Part shown: piece by piece, positions 44,397 to 52,346 of the stretch
Layout of the letters: every line of letters starts with the position of its first letter
Position numbering within the stretch: the first letter of the stretch is position 1
Assembly (NCBI GenBank): GCA_951813015.1
Contig: CATOTG010000008.1
Coordinates: 372,001-436,000, forward strand
Length of the DNA: 64,000 bases
DNA from: an uncultured Thermoanaerobaculia bacterium
GTDB taxonomy: Bacteria > Acidobacteriota > Thermoanaerobaculia > Multivoradales > Multivoraceae
Direction of reading: 5' to 3'
Program-made: the position numbers and the translations under genes
The notes under the pieces: model-generated
Databases searched by the model: none
The model's input: only the letters and a program-made list of their open reading frames with translations
Told to the model about the DNA's origin: nothing

Positions 44397-45563
44397 GTGG
44401 ACTTCGAACTCACTGCCGAACAGCGACTGATCCTCGAGACGGTGCGCCGCTTCGTGCACGAGGAGATCGTGCCGCTCGAAGCGGACCTCGACCCGGACGC
44501 GAGCGAACTGCCGCCGCATCACCGCGAGCGCCTCGTCGCGATGACGAAGGAACTCGGCTTCTACGGGCTGGACATCCCGGAGGAGTACGGCGGCCCCGGC
44601 ATCGATCTCGTGACCAGGACGTTGATGGCGTTCGAGATGGCGCAGCACCGGGCCGGCCTCTACGCGCCCTGCTACGGGGTCTTCGGCGGCGCCGGTCTGG
44701 CCCAGCTGTACGAGGCGGACGACGACCAGAAGGAGCGCTACCTCCATCCCGTTCTGCGGGGCGAGAAGCGCGGTTTCTTTGCCCTGACCGAGCCCTCGGG
44801 CGGCAGCGATCCGGCCCGCGCGATCCGGACGACGGCGGTGCGCGACGGGGACGACTGGATCGTCGACGGCGAGAAGACGTTCATCTCCGGCGCGGACAAG
44901 GCGGATTTCGGCATCGTCTTCGCCCGCACCGACCCGGAACTCGGGCGCAAGGGGATCACCTGCTTCATCGTCGACACGGACATGCCGGGCTTCCGGGTCC
45001 GGCGCATCGTCCACACCCTGCGGTCGACGCACTACGCGGCGGAGCTCGAGTTCAACCGGGTGCGGGTGCCGGGCCGAAACGTGCTCGGCGAAGTGAACCA
45101 GGGTTTCGCGATCGCCAATGACCGGCTGAGCCGCAACCGGATCCCTTACGCCGCGGGCTGCATTGGCGTGGCGCTCAAGGCCCAGGAGATGGCCATCGCC
45201 TACGCCAGGACGCGCAAGACGTTCGGCGACTACCTTTCGACCCGTCAGGCGGTGCAGTGGATGATCGTCGACAACGAGATCGATCTGCGCACCGGCAGGG
45301 CGTTGACCCTCGAGGCGGCGGCCCGGGCCGATGCCGGCAAGCCGTTCCGGACCGAGGCGGCGATCTGCAAGCTGGTCGCGAGCGAAGGGGCGAGCCGCGT
45401 CGTCGACCGGTCGATGCAGATCCACGGCGGCTACGGCATGACGAAGGACCTGCCGCTCGAGCGCTGGTACCGGGAACTCCGCATACGCCGGGTCGGCGAG
45501 GGCCCGAACGAGATCCAGCGCCTGATCGTCGCCCGCGACGTGATCGGCGGGTCCTTCCACTGA
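44397..45563 (+). CDS. Acyl-CoA dehydrogenase
   Basis: 388 residues from GTG 44397 with GGGGAGGTGAGG upstream. Full FAD-dependent fold: LTAEQRLILETVRRFVHEEI, GFYGLDIPEEYGGPGID, FALTEPSGGSDPARAIRTTA, YARTRKTFGDYLSTRQAVQW, and MQIHGGYGMTKDLPLERWYR with RVGEGPNEIQRLIVAR. This is close to the CaiA/crotonobetainyl- or short-chain type. It lies directly upstream of a CaiB gene; CaiA-CaiB pairs typically process CoA-activated hydroxy- or betaine-type acids. Confidence 0.93.
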   Translation: MDFELTAEQRLILETVRRFVHEEIVPLEADLDPDASELPPHHRERLVAMTKELGFYGLDIPEEYGGPGIDLVTRTLMAFEMAQHRAGLYAPCYGVFGGAGLAQLYEADDDQKERYLHPVLRGEKRGFFALTEPSGGSDPARAIRTTAVRDGDDWIVDGEKTFISGADKADFGIVFARTDPELGRKGITCFIVDTDMPGFRVRRIVHTLRSTHYAAELEFNRVRVPGRNVLGEVNQGFAIANDRLSRNRIPYAAGCIGVALKAQEMAIAYARTRKTFGDYLSTRQAVQWMIVDNEIDLRTGRALTLEAAARADAGKPFRTEAAICKLVASEGASRVVDRSMQIHGGYGMTKDLPLERWYRELRIRRVGEGPNEIQRLIVARDVIGGSFH

Positions 45564-45577
45564 GGATTCGCAGCGCC

Positions 45578-46762
45578 GTGACCGGCGAGGCGCAGGCCCC
45601 GAAACCTCTCGCGGGCGTCCGCGTTCTCGATCTGGGCCAGATCTACCAAGGGCCCTACGCCGGCTTCCTGCTCGCCCAGGCCGGGGCGGACGTGGTCAAG
45701 ATAGAGCCGCCTGGAGGCGAGCCGCTGCGCCGCCGGGAGGTCCACGGCGGGCCGCCGTCCTACCCGCTCGCGTTCCTGAACTCGAACAAGCGGTCCGCGG
45801 TCTGCGACCTGAAGGTGGAGGAGGGGCGCGAACTGCTGCGCCGACTGGCGGGCGCCGCCGACGTGCTGGTCGAGAACTTCGCGCCCGGCGTCCTCGACCG
45901 GCTCGAAGTGGGCTGGAAGACGCTCGGGGAGCTCAACCCGCGGCTGATCTACGCCTCGGGCACCGCCTATGGTCTGAGCGGACCGGACCGCGACCGGCTG
46001 GGCATGGACATCACGGTCCAGGCCGCGTCCGGCGTGATGAGCATCACCGGCGAGGCCGGGCGTCCGCCGCTCAAGGCGGGACCGGCGCTGATCGACTTCC
46101 TTGGCGGCGTGCACCTCTATGGGGGCATCGTGAGCGCGCTCTACGAGCGGGAACGGACCGGCCGCGGACGCCTCGTCGAGGTGGCGATGCAGGAGGCCGT
46201 CTACCCGAGCATGCTCTCGAAGCTCGGCCTGATGCATGTCGAAGGCCGGCCGCCGGAACCCATCGGCAACCGCCATGGCCGCGTGTCGCCCTACAACGTC
46301 TATCCCTGCCGGGATGGGTTCGTCGCGATCATCTGCGTCAACGAGAGGCACTGGCGGAATTTGGCGCGGGCGATGGGTCGGGAGGAACTCGCTTCGGACC
46401 CGCGCTTCGAGCACAACGAGGCGCGGGTGGCCCACATGGAGGAGGCGGAGGCTCTGGTCGCGGCCTGGACCGCGGAGCGGGGCCGGGACGAGGTCTGCCG
46501 GATCGCCCGCGAGTGCCACGTTCCCTGCGCGCCGGTCCGCGATCTGGCCGAGGTGAACGCGGATCCGCATCTCTGGGAGCGCGGCTTCTTCGAGAACGTC
46601 GACCATCCGGCGCTGGGTGAGGTCGCCCTGCCGACGAGCCCGCTCCGTTTCGATGCCCGGTCCTCCGGTCCGCTCGAGCCGAGTCCCGAACTCGGCCGCG
46701 ACACGGACGCGGTGATCTCCGAGTGGCTCGGTGAAGCATCTGACGAAAGGAGTGCCCGATGA
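45578..46762 (+). CDS. CaiB/BaiF family CoA-transferase (class III)
   Basis: 394 residues from GTG 45578. Motifs: GVRVLDLGQIYQGPYAGFLL, GADVVKIEPPGGEPLRRREV, NSNKRSAVCDLKVEEGRELL, NPRLIYASGTAYGLSGPD, and GMDITVQAASGVMSITGEAG with the catalytic Asp. The C-terminus contains CHVPCAPVRDLAEVNADPHL, a typical class III feature. Its stop overlaps the next start by 4 nt (ATGA), showing tight coupling to the enolase-superfamily gene. Confidence 0.93.
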   Translation: MTGEAQAPKPLAGVRVLDLGQIYQGPYAGFLLAQAGADVVKIEPPGGEPLRRREVHGGPPSYPLAFLNSNKRSAVCDLKVEEGRELLRRLAGAADVLVENFAPGVLDRLEVGWKTLGELNPRLIYASGTAYGLSGPDRDRLGMDITVQAASGVMSITGEAGRPPLKAGPALIDFLGGVHLYGGIVSALYERERTGRGRLVEVAMQEAVYPSMLSKLGLMHVEGRPPEPIGNRHGRVSPYNVYPCRDGFVAIICVNERHWRNLARAMGREELASDPRFEHNEARVAHMEEAEALVAAWTAERGRDEVCRIARECHVPCAPVRDLAEVNADPHLWERGFFENVDHPALGEVALPTSPLRFDARSSGPLEPSPELGRDTDAVISEWLGEASDERSAR

Positions 46763-47928
46763 AGATCGCCCGCATCGAAACCCGCCACTGCGACGCCGGT
46801 TGGCGGAACTACCACTTCGTGAAGCTCACGACCGACGATGGCGTCGTCGGCTGGAGCGAGTACGACCAGCACCAGGGCGCGCTCGGTGTGACGACCGTGA
46901 TCGAGCAGTTGGGCGAGGTCGTCGAAGGCTACCGGGTCGCGGACCTGGAGCGCATCTACCAGCGCCTGCTGACGCGGGCGCGGCAGTCGATGTCCGGCGT
47001 CATGGCGATGGCGATCGGTGCGATCGAGAACGCGCTGCTGGATGCCCGGGCCAAGGAGCTCGGCGTACCCTGCTGCGACCTTCTGGGTGGCCGCGTGCGC
47101 GACCGCGTGCGGGTCTACTGGTCGCACTGCGGGACCTGGCGGATCGGGCTGGCGCAGCACTACGGGAACGCGATCACGGACATCGATGGCGTCAAGGCGC
47201 TCGGCGCCGAGGTCCGGGAGCGGGGTTTCACGGCGCTCAAGACGAACATCTTCGACTATTCGAGCGGCTCGCCCCGCGGCTGGGCGCCGGGCTTCGGCCG
47301 TCCCTTCGAGCCCGGCCAGAACGTCGACCGCAAGGTGATCTCGAACCTGCGGCGGCACCTCGGGGCGCTGCGCGAGGGGGCGGGAGCGGACATGGACATC
47401 CTGCTCGACCTGAACTTCAACGCGAAGATCTCCGGCTACCGCCAGATCGTGCGGGCGCTCGCCGACCTCGACCTGTTCTGGATCGAGATCGACACGCCGT
47501 CCGCCGAGGGCCTGGCGACGGTGCGCCAGGAGAGCCCGCACCCGATCAGTTCCTGCGAGACGCTGATCACGCCCGCCGCCTTCCTGCCGTTCCTGCGGGC
47601 CGAGGCGGTCGACGTGGCGATCATCGACGCGGTCTGGAACGGCGTCTGGCAGTCGATGAAGATCGCGGCCCTGGCCGGCGCCCATGAAGTCAACGTGGCG
47701 CCGCACAACTACTACGGGCATCTCGCGACGATGATGAACGCCCACATGAGCGCCGCGGCGCCGAACCTGCGGATCATGGAGACGGACATCGACCGCCTGC
47801 CCTGGGACAAGGAGGTCTTCACCCACGAGCCCGAGTTCGAGGACGGCGGCTACCTGGTCGTGCCCGATCGGCCGGGCTGGGGCACGGAGCCGGACGAGGA
47901 GGGGCTTGCGGCCCATCCGCCGCGCTAA
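46759..47928 (+). CDS. Mandelate racemase/muconate lactonizing enzyme family (enolase superfamily)
   Basis: 389 residues. The capping domain (MKIARIETRHCDAGWRNYHF, DDGVVGWSEYD) precedes the barrel. Likely catalytic and metal positions can be read: Lys in FTALKTNIFDY, Asp-x-Asn in LLDLNFNAK, Glu in FWIEIDTP, Glu in SSCETLITP, Asp in VAIIDAVWNG, and His in APHNYYGHLA. These make it a competent Mg-dependent proton-abstracting enzyme, either a sugar-acid dehydratase or a racemase. In an operon with CaiB and acyl-CoA dehydrogenase it may prepare a hydroxy acid for CoA activation. Substrate unknown. Confidence 0.9.
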   Translation: MKIARIETRHCDAGWRNYHFVKLTTDDGVVGWSEYDQHQGALGVTTVIEQLGEVVEGYRVADLERIYQRLLTRARQSMSGVMAMAIGAIENALLDARAKELGVPCCDLLGGRVRDRVRVYWSHCGTWRIGLAQHYGNAITDIDGVKALGAEVRERGFTALKTNIFDYSSGSPRGWAPGFGRPFEPGQNVDRKVISNLRRHLGALREGAGADMDILLDLNFNAKISGYRQIVRALADLDLFWIEIDTPSAEGLATVRQESPHPISSCETLITPAAFLPFLRAEAVDVAIIDAVWNGVWQSMKIAALAGAHEVNVAPHNYYGHLATMMNAHMSAAAPNLRIMETDIDRLPWDKEVFTHEPEFEDGGYLVVPDRPGWGTEPDEEGLAAHPPR

Positions 47929-47943
47929 GGTCCTTCCCGCGCT

Positions 47944-48019
47944 CCGGCGCTAACATCCCGCGCCGTGGCTTCCGCCTTGCACTATAGCGACGCACTGATC
48001 GGGGGTCTCGACTTCCGCC
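47944..48019 (+). repeat. Partial duplicate of the promoter and 5' end of the CoA-binding-protein gene
   Basis: This ~75-bp stretch matches 51796-51869. The core GCGCCGTGGCTTCCGCC-TGCA continues to CTGATCG-GGGT with only a few mismatches, and includes a TAACAT hexamer and the GTG start. Here the frame leaves the gene after about 17 codons and runs into HsdR-like sequence. The two copies bracket the defence-like segment 48020-51795, so they mark its junctions. Confidence 0.75.
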
Positions 48020-48048
48020 GGAACCGGCGGCGGAGGCAGGATGAGGAC

Positions 48049-48400
48049 CTGGGGCAGAAGTTCAAGGCGGCCGACGATCCGTTCCGACTCGTGTTTGTCT
48101 CTTGTCGCCACCGGGGAGATCAAGCGGCGCTACATCGGTTTGGCGAGCAGAGTCGGGCGCCTGTACAGGGCGGTCTTGCCGGACATCGAGGCGCAGGAGT
48201 TCCGGCGTGCCGTCAGGCTGCTGTCCGTTCTCGCGGACCGGATCCGCGCCCTGACGCCTCCAGTGGACATTTCGGTGACCATGAAGGGGTTCGAGGAACT
48301 GCTAGCCAAGTCGATCGCGACGGAGGGATACGCCATCGCCGAGCCAGGCCGCTACAGGACCGATCTGAGCAAGATCGACTTCGAGAAGCTGGCGGAGAAT
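48049..48400 (+). pseudogene. hsdR: Type I restriction enzyme R subunit (HsdR) remnant
   Basis: Two separated pieces of an HsdR C-terminal half, in different frames. Piece one, near 48052-48105, reads GQKFKAADDPFRLVFV, the helicase motif region that normally continues MWxTGFDxP. Piece two, from about 48110, reads RRYIGLASRVGRLYRAVLPD, then PPVDISVTMKGFEELLAKSI, ATEGYAIAEP and DLSKIDFEKLAEN, which follow the usual HsdR order after the motor. About 150 residues between them, and everything on either side, are gone. No hsdM or hsdS is present. This is the relic of a restriction system in a defence locus. Confidence 0.75.
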
Positions 48401-48508
48401 CGGCCAGCCGGCCCGCTGGCGGACTCCGCCGGCGGGTTCAGAGTCTCAGTGGCGAACGTGCCTTCCGTGGGCCGGCGCCACGCGGGGAGGCTCCCGCGAG
48501 TCCGCCGA

Positions 48509-50800
48509 TCAGAGATGCTTGATCGCTTGCCAGAATCCTTCGATACCGGGGTCCGCCGCAGTGCCTTCGCCTTCTGCGATCACGTTGGGAGGGAAGGCCA
48601 GACGGCGAAGACGTTCGGTACCGCTCTTGTGGACCGCCTTCTCTTCGAGCAGGTCGTGCTTGCGGAGTAACCTCTCGAGGTCGTTCCAGGGCGGGCGGTT
48701 CGAGATGCCGCGGCGCCTGAGGACGTCATCGGAGAGGTAGTAGGTTCTTTCCGCGACGCGCAGCAGCTCGTGCAGCAGTCCGATCGTCTGCTCCGACCGC
48801 TCGCTGTGTCCGACCTCCTTGACTCCCGTGTCGGCCGACTTGTTTGTCGGAAGCTGAATGCCGATCTGTCTGCAGATGGTCCGGACCTGCCCAGGGTCGT
48901 ACTCCGCTCTGCCATCATCCGGGGCAATCCCGTTGAGCTCGATTCCGACTGCGAGTTGGAGTCCGGCTAGCCGGGTGGTCGCAGGGGCGACGCGGGGCCT
49001 GACGAACGTACAGTTCGATGATTCGGCAATCGACCAGTCGGCGGCGCGGAAGTCGACGTCGATGAAGTCGCAACGAGTGAGAGCCACGTCTCGCTGAACA
49101 GTGTTCCGAAGGTCAACGCCGACAAAGGACGCGTCGACGAGGTGGAGGCCGGGGATCGCGGGAGACTTCGCGAGGATGGCGGCGTAGATGGCTCCAGCGT
49201 TGCCACGATTCGTCTCGCGCTCGGGTACCGGCACGGGACGGGTCGCGAGAGCTCTCAGGATACCTGGCAACGAGAGATCCGGGTTCTCCAGAATCTGCTC
49301 GCCGAATTCCTCGGCGACCGTCGGGCTCACCTCGGTACGGCCGAGCAGCCCGGCGACGTCGTGGCCGCTGCACAGACTCTCAGCAAGAAACCCGGCAACG
49401 AAGAACGCATAGTAGTACTCGTGCGAGAAAGCGAGCAGGGCAGGCCCCGGGCCTTGACCCTCCCCCGCGGTGAGAAAGGCGTAGGAGGACGCGCGCGCGG
49501 CAAAGGCACGGAGTTCGCGGTCCGACATCCCGACCTTCTCCGCGAAGAGCTCCGCGATCGTCTCGACGGACTCCCTGTCGAGCTCCCGCCGCTCCTGCCA
49601 CCACATCTCCTCGGCGAGCATGCGCAGGAACCCCCGGTGGTCCTGCGCGGAGAGAATCGGATCGTCAGCCGTGTTGCGGAACTTCTCGACTTCGCGCCGT
49701 ACAAAGCTCTCGATGATCCTGACGATGGGCCGGTAGGCGCGTGCTCCGATCAGATCCCCGTCTTCGATTGCGTGCTGGAGAGCCACATCCACGGCTGCGG
49801 TCAGGAAGAACGGAGTCGAGAGCAGGCTGGCCTCGTCCGGGCCGGCAAAGTACGCCTGCTTCAGGCGGTCCAGGGCTTCCTGCGGCGTGGCGGCCCCCAG
49901 CTCCTGGTACAGACCGTCCGAACCGAGGTAGGAGCACATCTCGTCTTCCGTCCAGGGCAGGAGCTCGACGGGCACGATCTCGAAGTTCGCGTCGCTGGAT
50001 CGGTAGTGATCGGCTTGAGTCCGAATTCGTCCGAAGTCGAAGTAGGTCGAACGGGAAGAGACGACCATGGCGCCTCGCCCGTCGAGACGGGTCAGGAACA
50101 GCGTCAGCGCCTGAATCGCCTCGGCGCCGCCGCCCGCGCCCAGGAGTTCGTCGAAACCATCGACGACAGGCACAACGAGACGGTGCCTCGTCAGCGTGGC
50201 AAGGGCCCGGTAGGTGAAGTGGGCGTTCAGGTCCTGGAGCACGAGCGCCACGGCGTCGTCCAGCCGGGCGAGATAGCGAGCCTGCGCGTCGACATAGAGG
50301 TAGAGGAAGGTTGCCTTGTGGTCCAGGTAGGCGTCTGCCTGGCGGCGAACCAGCTTCCGGAGCGCTACTGTCTTTCCTGCGCCGGCCGCGCCCCGAAGGA
50401 AGACGACCCGGGTCGAGCCGAATGACGACTCCCCGAGCAGTTTTGGGACAACCTCGCCTGCCTGGCCTTCCTCGGGAGTACTCTCGTCGCTTCTCACCTG
50501 GGGCTCAACGTAGTTCTCGGGCCCCTCGCCGAATGCCTGGGAGATGGACTCGGCCAGGGCGGTGAGATTGGCCATCTCGTCTGACGCCAGGAAAGCGGCG
50601 TATGGCTGGGTTGTGCCGTTGAGCTTGACGTCCGGATATGCGGCGGCGGCTTCCCCTCCGCGGAAAGTCGCTTCCAGGGTTCTTCCCTGCTGTGTCCATA
50701 TGGCGCCGTCGCTCTCCAGCACGACCGGAGAGTGCGTGTCGGCGAACGAAACGAAATCAGTTCGCAATTGGGTCAGGATTCGTTCGTTGAGCGTGGTCAT
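48509..50800 (-). CDS. NACHT/STAND-type NTPase with pentapeptide-like repeats (putative defence)
   Basis: 763 residues. After a ~130-residue N-terminal region with no clear family, the NTPase has Walker A GAAGAGKT (137-144), Walker B VVPVVDGFDELL (209-220, the DGxDE form typical of NACHT), and a sensor-like VVSSRSTYF (247-255). A helical region follows, with the NACHT-typical FSHEYYYAFFVAGFLAE (458-474). Residues about 552-602 look like pentapeptide repeats (LVDASFVGVDLRN, CDFIDVDFRAADWS, SNCTF). The last ~120 residues are helical (LLHELLRVAERTYYLSDDVL). Bacterial NACHT proteins sense phage and trigger abortive effectors. The NYN-nuclease gene ends 8 nt before its ATG, so the effector is probably encoded in trans. 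Confidence 0.8.
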   Translation of the reverse strand: MTTLNERILTQLRTDFVSFADTHSPVVLESDGAIWTQQGRTLEATFRGGEAAAAYPDVKLNGTTQPYAAFLASDEMANLTALAESISQAFGEGPENYVEPQVRSDESTPEEGQAGEVVPKLLGESSFGSTRVVFLRGAAGAGKTVALRKLVRRQADAYLDHKATFLYLYVDAQARYLARLDDAVALVLQDLNAHFTYRALATLTRHRLVVPVVDGFDELLGAGGGAEAIQALTLFLTRLDGRGAMVVSSRSTYFDFGRIRTQADHYRSSDANFEIVPVELLPWTEDEMCSYLGSDGLYQELGAATPQEALDRLKQAYFAGPDEASLLSTPFFLTAAVDVALQHAIEDGDLIGARAYRPIVRIIESFVRREVEKFRNTADDPILSAQDHRGFLRMLAEEMWWQERRELDRESVETIAELFAEKVGMSDRELRAFAARASSYAFLTAGEGQGPGPALLAFSHEYYYAFFVAGFLAESLCSGHDVAGLLGRTEVSPTVAEEFGEQILENPDLSLPGILRALATRPVPVPERETNRGNAGAIYAAILAKSPAIPGLHLVDASFVGVDLRNTVQRDVALTRCDFIDVDFRAADWSIAESSNCTFVRPRVAPATTRLAGLQLAVGIELNGIAPDDGRAEYDPGQVRTICRQIGIQLPTNKSADTGVKEVGHSERSEQTIGLLHELLRVAERTYYLSDDVLRRRGISNRPPWNDLERLLRKHDLLEEKAVHKSGTERLRRLAFPPNVIAEGEGTAADPGIEGFWQAIKHL

Positions 50801-50808
50801 GTATGTGG

Positions 50809-51534
50809 TTACAAGGCGGCGTAGGCGACCGACATCCGGGTCAGCAGCCCCGCGTAGGCGCTCGGCTGAGTGCGGGCGACCGTTGCGAGCATCAGACGCT
50901 CATGGTCGGCTGCTCCGGACAGCAAACCGGGCAGGATGTCGTCGTCGTTGGAGACGACGGCGACCCAGTCGCGTCCATGGTAGCGCGCAAGGTACATCGT
51001 GTCGGCGACGATGGCCGTGTCGACCAGCTTCTGGCGTTCGGCGCCAATCGCGTCGCGGGTCTTGACGGGGCAGTCGTTGTGTCGAGGGCATCGCTTCTTC
51101 TGCCACTGTCTGAGGTCGTCAAGCGGGCAGTTCGTGGAGTGGGCGCAGCTGTCGGGCCGCCGAATCCGAAGAGGGGGGAGGCCGTGCCACAGCCTCAGTG
51201 TGTGCTGGAGGTCGTGGCGAGGCAGTGCCATGAGCGAATCCGCCATCCCGACGAAGACGCGGCAAGGTTGTCTGCCCGCTGGGTAGTGCCGTCTTGCTAT
51301 TGCTCCCAGCGTCTCCCGTGCGTCCGTCGCTCCGTCGCTCCGTTCGTCGTGCCAGCCGCCATAGAGGCGGAGGCGCAGGGCCTCGGGCTTGGGGAAGAGG
51401 TTGCGGGTGTGGTCAAGGAGCGTCGAGACAAGGCGGTCCAGCGCTCCGGCATGGTCCGCGTAGGTAGGGCGCCGGTGAGTCGGTAGGTTGGCGACGTTGA
51501 AGTAGTCCACCAGGGCGTGAAGAGCCTGTGCCAT
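50809..51534 (-). CDS. NYN/PIN-like nuclease with a Cys/His cluster (putative defence effector)
   Basis: 241 residues from ATG 51534; GTG 51576 would add 14. The NYN-fold acidic residues are in place: LVDYFNVANL (D10, N13), KLVDTAIVADTMYLA (D172, D178) and VVSNDDDILPGL (D197-D199), so an active metal-dependent RNase is likely. An insert not usual in NYN proteins holds SCAHSTNC (C130, H132, C136) and RCPRHNDC (C149, H152, C155), which could bind zinc. It is followed by the NACHT-type NTPase gene after 8 nt, giving a two-gene operon. LabA/NYN proteins are RNases in several toxin and silencing systems; function here is inferred. Confidence 0.8.
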   Translation of the reverse strand: MAQALHALVDYFNVANLPTHRRPTYADHAGALDRLVSTLLDHTRNLFPKPEALRLRLYGGWHDERSDGATDARETLGAIARRHYPAGRQPCRVFVGMADSLMALPRHDLQHTLRLWHGLPPLRIRRPDSCAHSTNCPLDDLRQWQKKRCPRHNDCPVKTRDAIGAERQKLVDTAIVADTMYLARYHGRDWVAVVSNDDDILPGLLSGAADHERLMLATVARTQPSAYAGLLTRMSVAYAAL

Positions 51535-51795
51535 GAGGTGTGTCTGGTGGCGCCGGAGACGACGTCCGGAGGTCACGGATGCAGCGTTCGCACAGACCGA
51601 TGCGACGCGGACCGAGCGCGCGAGCCGCCGGTCGCAGTACCCGCTTCGGTCTCGGGCGTGACAAGGGCATTTGAGCGTAGCACCGTCGGCGGGATGGTCT
51701 TCGAGCGGCTGAGGGAAGTGAAGTGGCTGACGGGGGAAGGGCGCTTGCGCCCCCTGCGCCCTCTGGCCACAGACAGGTGAGCCGACACGGGGCGA
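51535..51795. other. Spacer upstream of the NYN-NTPase unit
   Basis: No gene is supported. The promoter of the minus-strand two-gene unit should lie here, but I see no clear hexamers. A plus-strand frame ending at 51780 has no recognisable content. Confidence 0.3.
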
Positions 51796-51802
51796 CCGGC
51801 GC

Positions 51803-51808
51803 TAGGAT
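51803..51808 (+). promoter_or_regulatory. Putative -10 hexamer for the CoA-binding gene (leaderless)
   Basis: TAGGAT, 7 nt before GTG 51816. In the partial duplicate at 47944 the hexamer (TAACAT) and the GTG are kept but the alternative ATG at 51807 is not, which favours GTG as the start. Confidence 0.45.
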
Positions 51809-51815
51809 GCGCGCC

Positions 51816-52346
51816 GTGGCTTCCGCCCTGCACTACAGCGACGCGCTGATCGCGGGTATTCTCCGCCGTGTACGGACGATTGCGATGGTCGGCGCGTCGC
51901 CGAACTGGAAGCGGCCGTCGAATTTCGCGATGAAGTACCTGCAGGAGAAGGGCTACCGCGTGATCCCGGTGAATCCGCGGGCGGCTTCGGGGGGCGTTTC
52001 GATTCTGGGCGAGAGGGCCTGCGCCTCCCTGGACGAGGCGCCGGCGCCGGTCGACATGGTTGATGTCTTCCGCGGCGCCGACGCGGCCCTCGAGGTCACC
52101 AGGGAGGCGATCCGGCTGCGGGAGGAGAAGCGCATCCAGGTCGTCTGGATGCAGCTCGGCGTGCGCAACGACGAGGCTGCGGCGGAGGCCGCGGCCGCGG
52201 GGCTCACGGTAATCATGGATCGCTGCCCGAAGATCGAGTACGGGCGCCTGTCGGGCGAACTCGGGTGGGGCGGCGTGAACAGCGGGGTCATCTCCAGCCG
52301 CCGGCAGCGGTTGGCGCCGGCCCCGGGGAGAGGGAGGCAGAGATGA
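51816..52346 (+). CDS. CoA-binding (YccU-like) domain protein
   Basis: 176 residues from GTG 51816. A Rossmann CoA-binding_2 domain is clear: VRTIAMVGASPNWKRPSNFA, MKYLQEKGYRVIPVNPRA, MVDVFRGADAALEV, VVWMQLGVRNDEAAAEAAAA and MDRCPKIEYGRL. Proteins of this type often precede MetY homologues, as here: the stop overlaps the metY start (ATGA). It may bind CoA or another nucleotide cofactor in sulfur amino-acid metabolism. Its promoter and first ~17 codons are partly duplicated at 47944. Confidence 0.88.
   Translation: MASALHYSDALIAGILRRVRTIAMVGASPNWKRPSNFAMKYLQEKGYRVIPVNPRAASGGVSILGERACASLDEAPAPVDMVDVFRGADAALEVTREAIRLREEKRIQVVWMQLGVRNDEAAAEAAAAGLTVIMDRCPKIEYGRLSGELGWGGVNSGVISSRRQRLAPAPGRGRQR

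Noticed and set aside
47944..51869. A genomic island integrated at a tRNA gene by an integrase
   Set aside because: No tRNA, integrase or transposase is found near the segment. The only junction signal is the duplicated 5' end of the CoA-binding gene.
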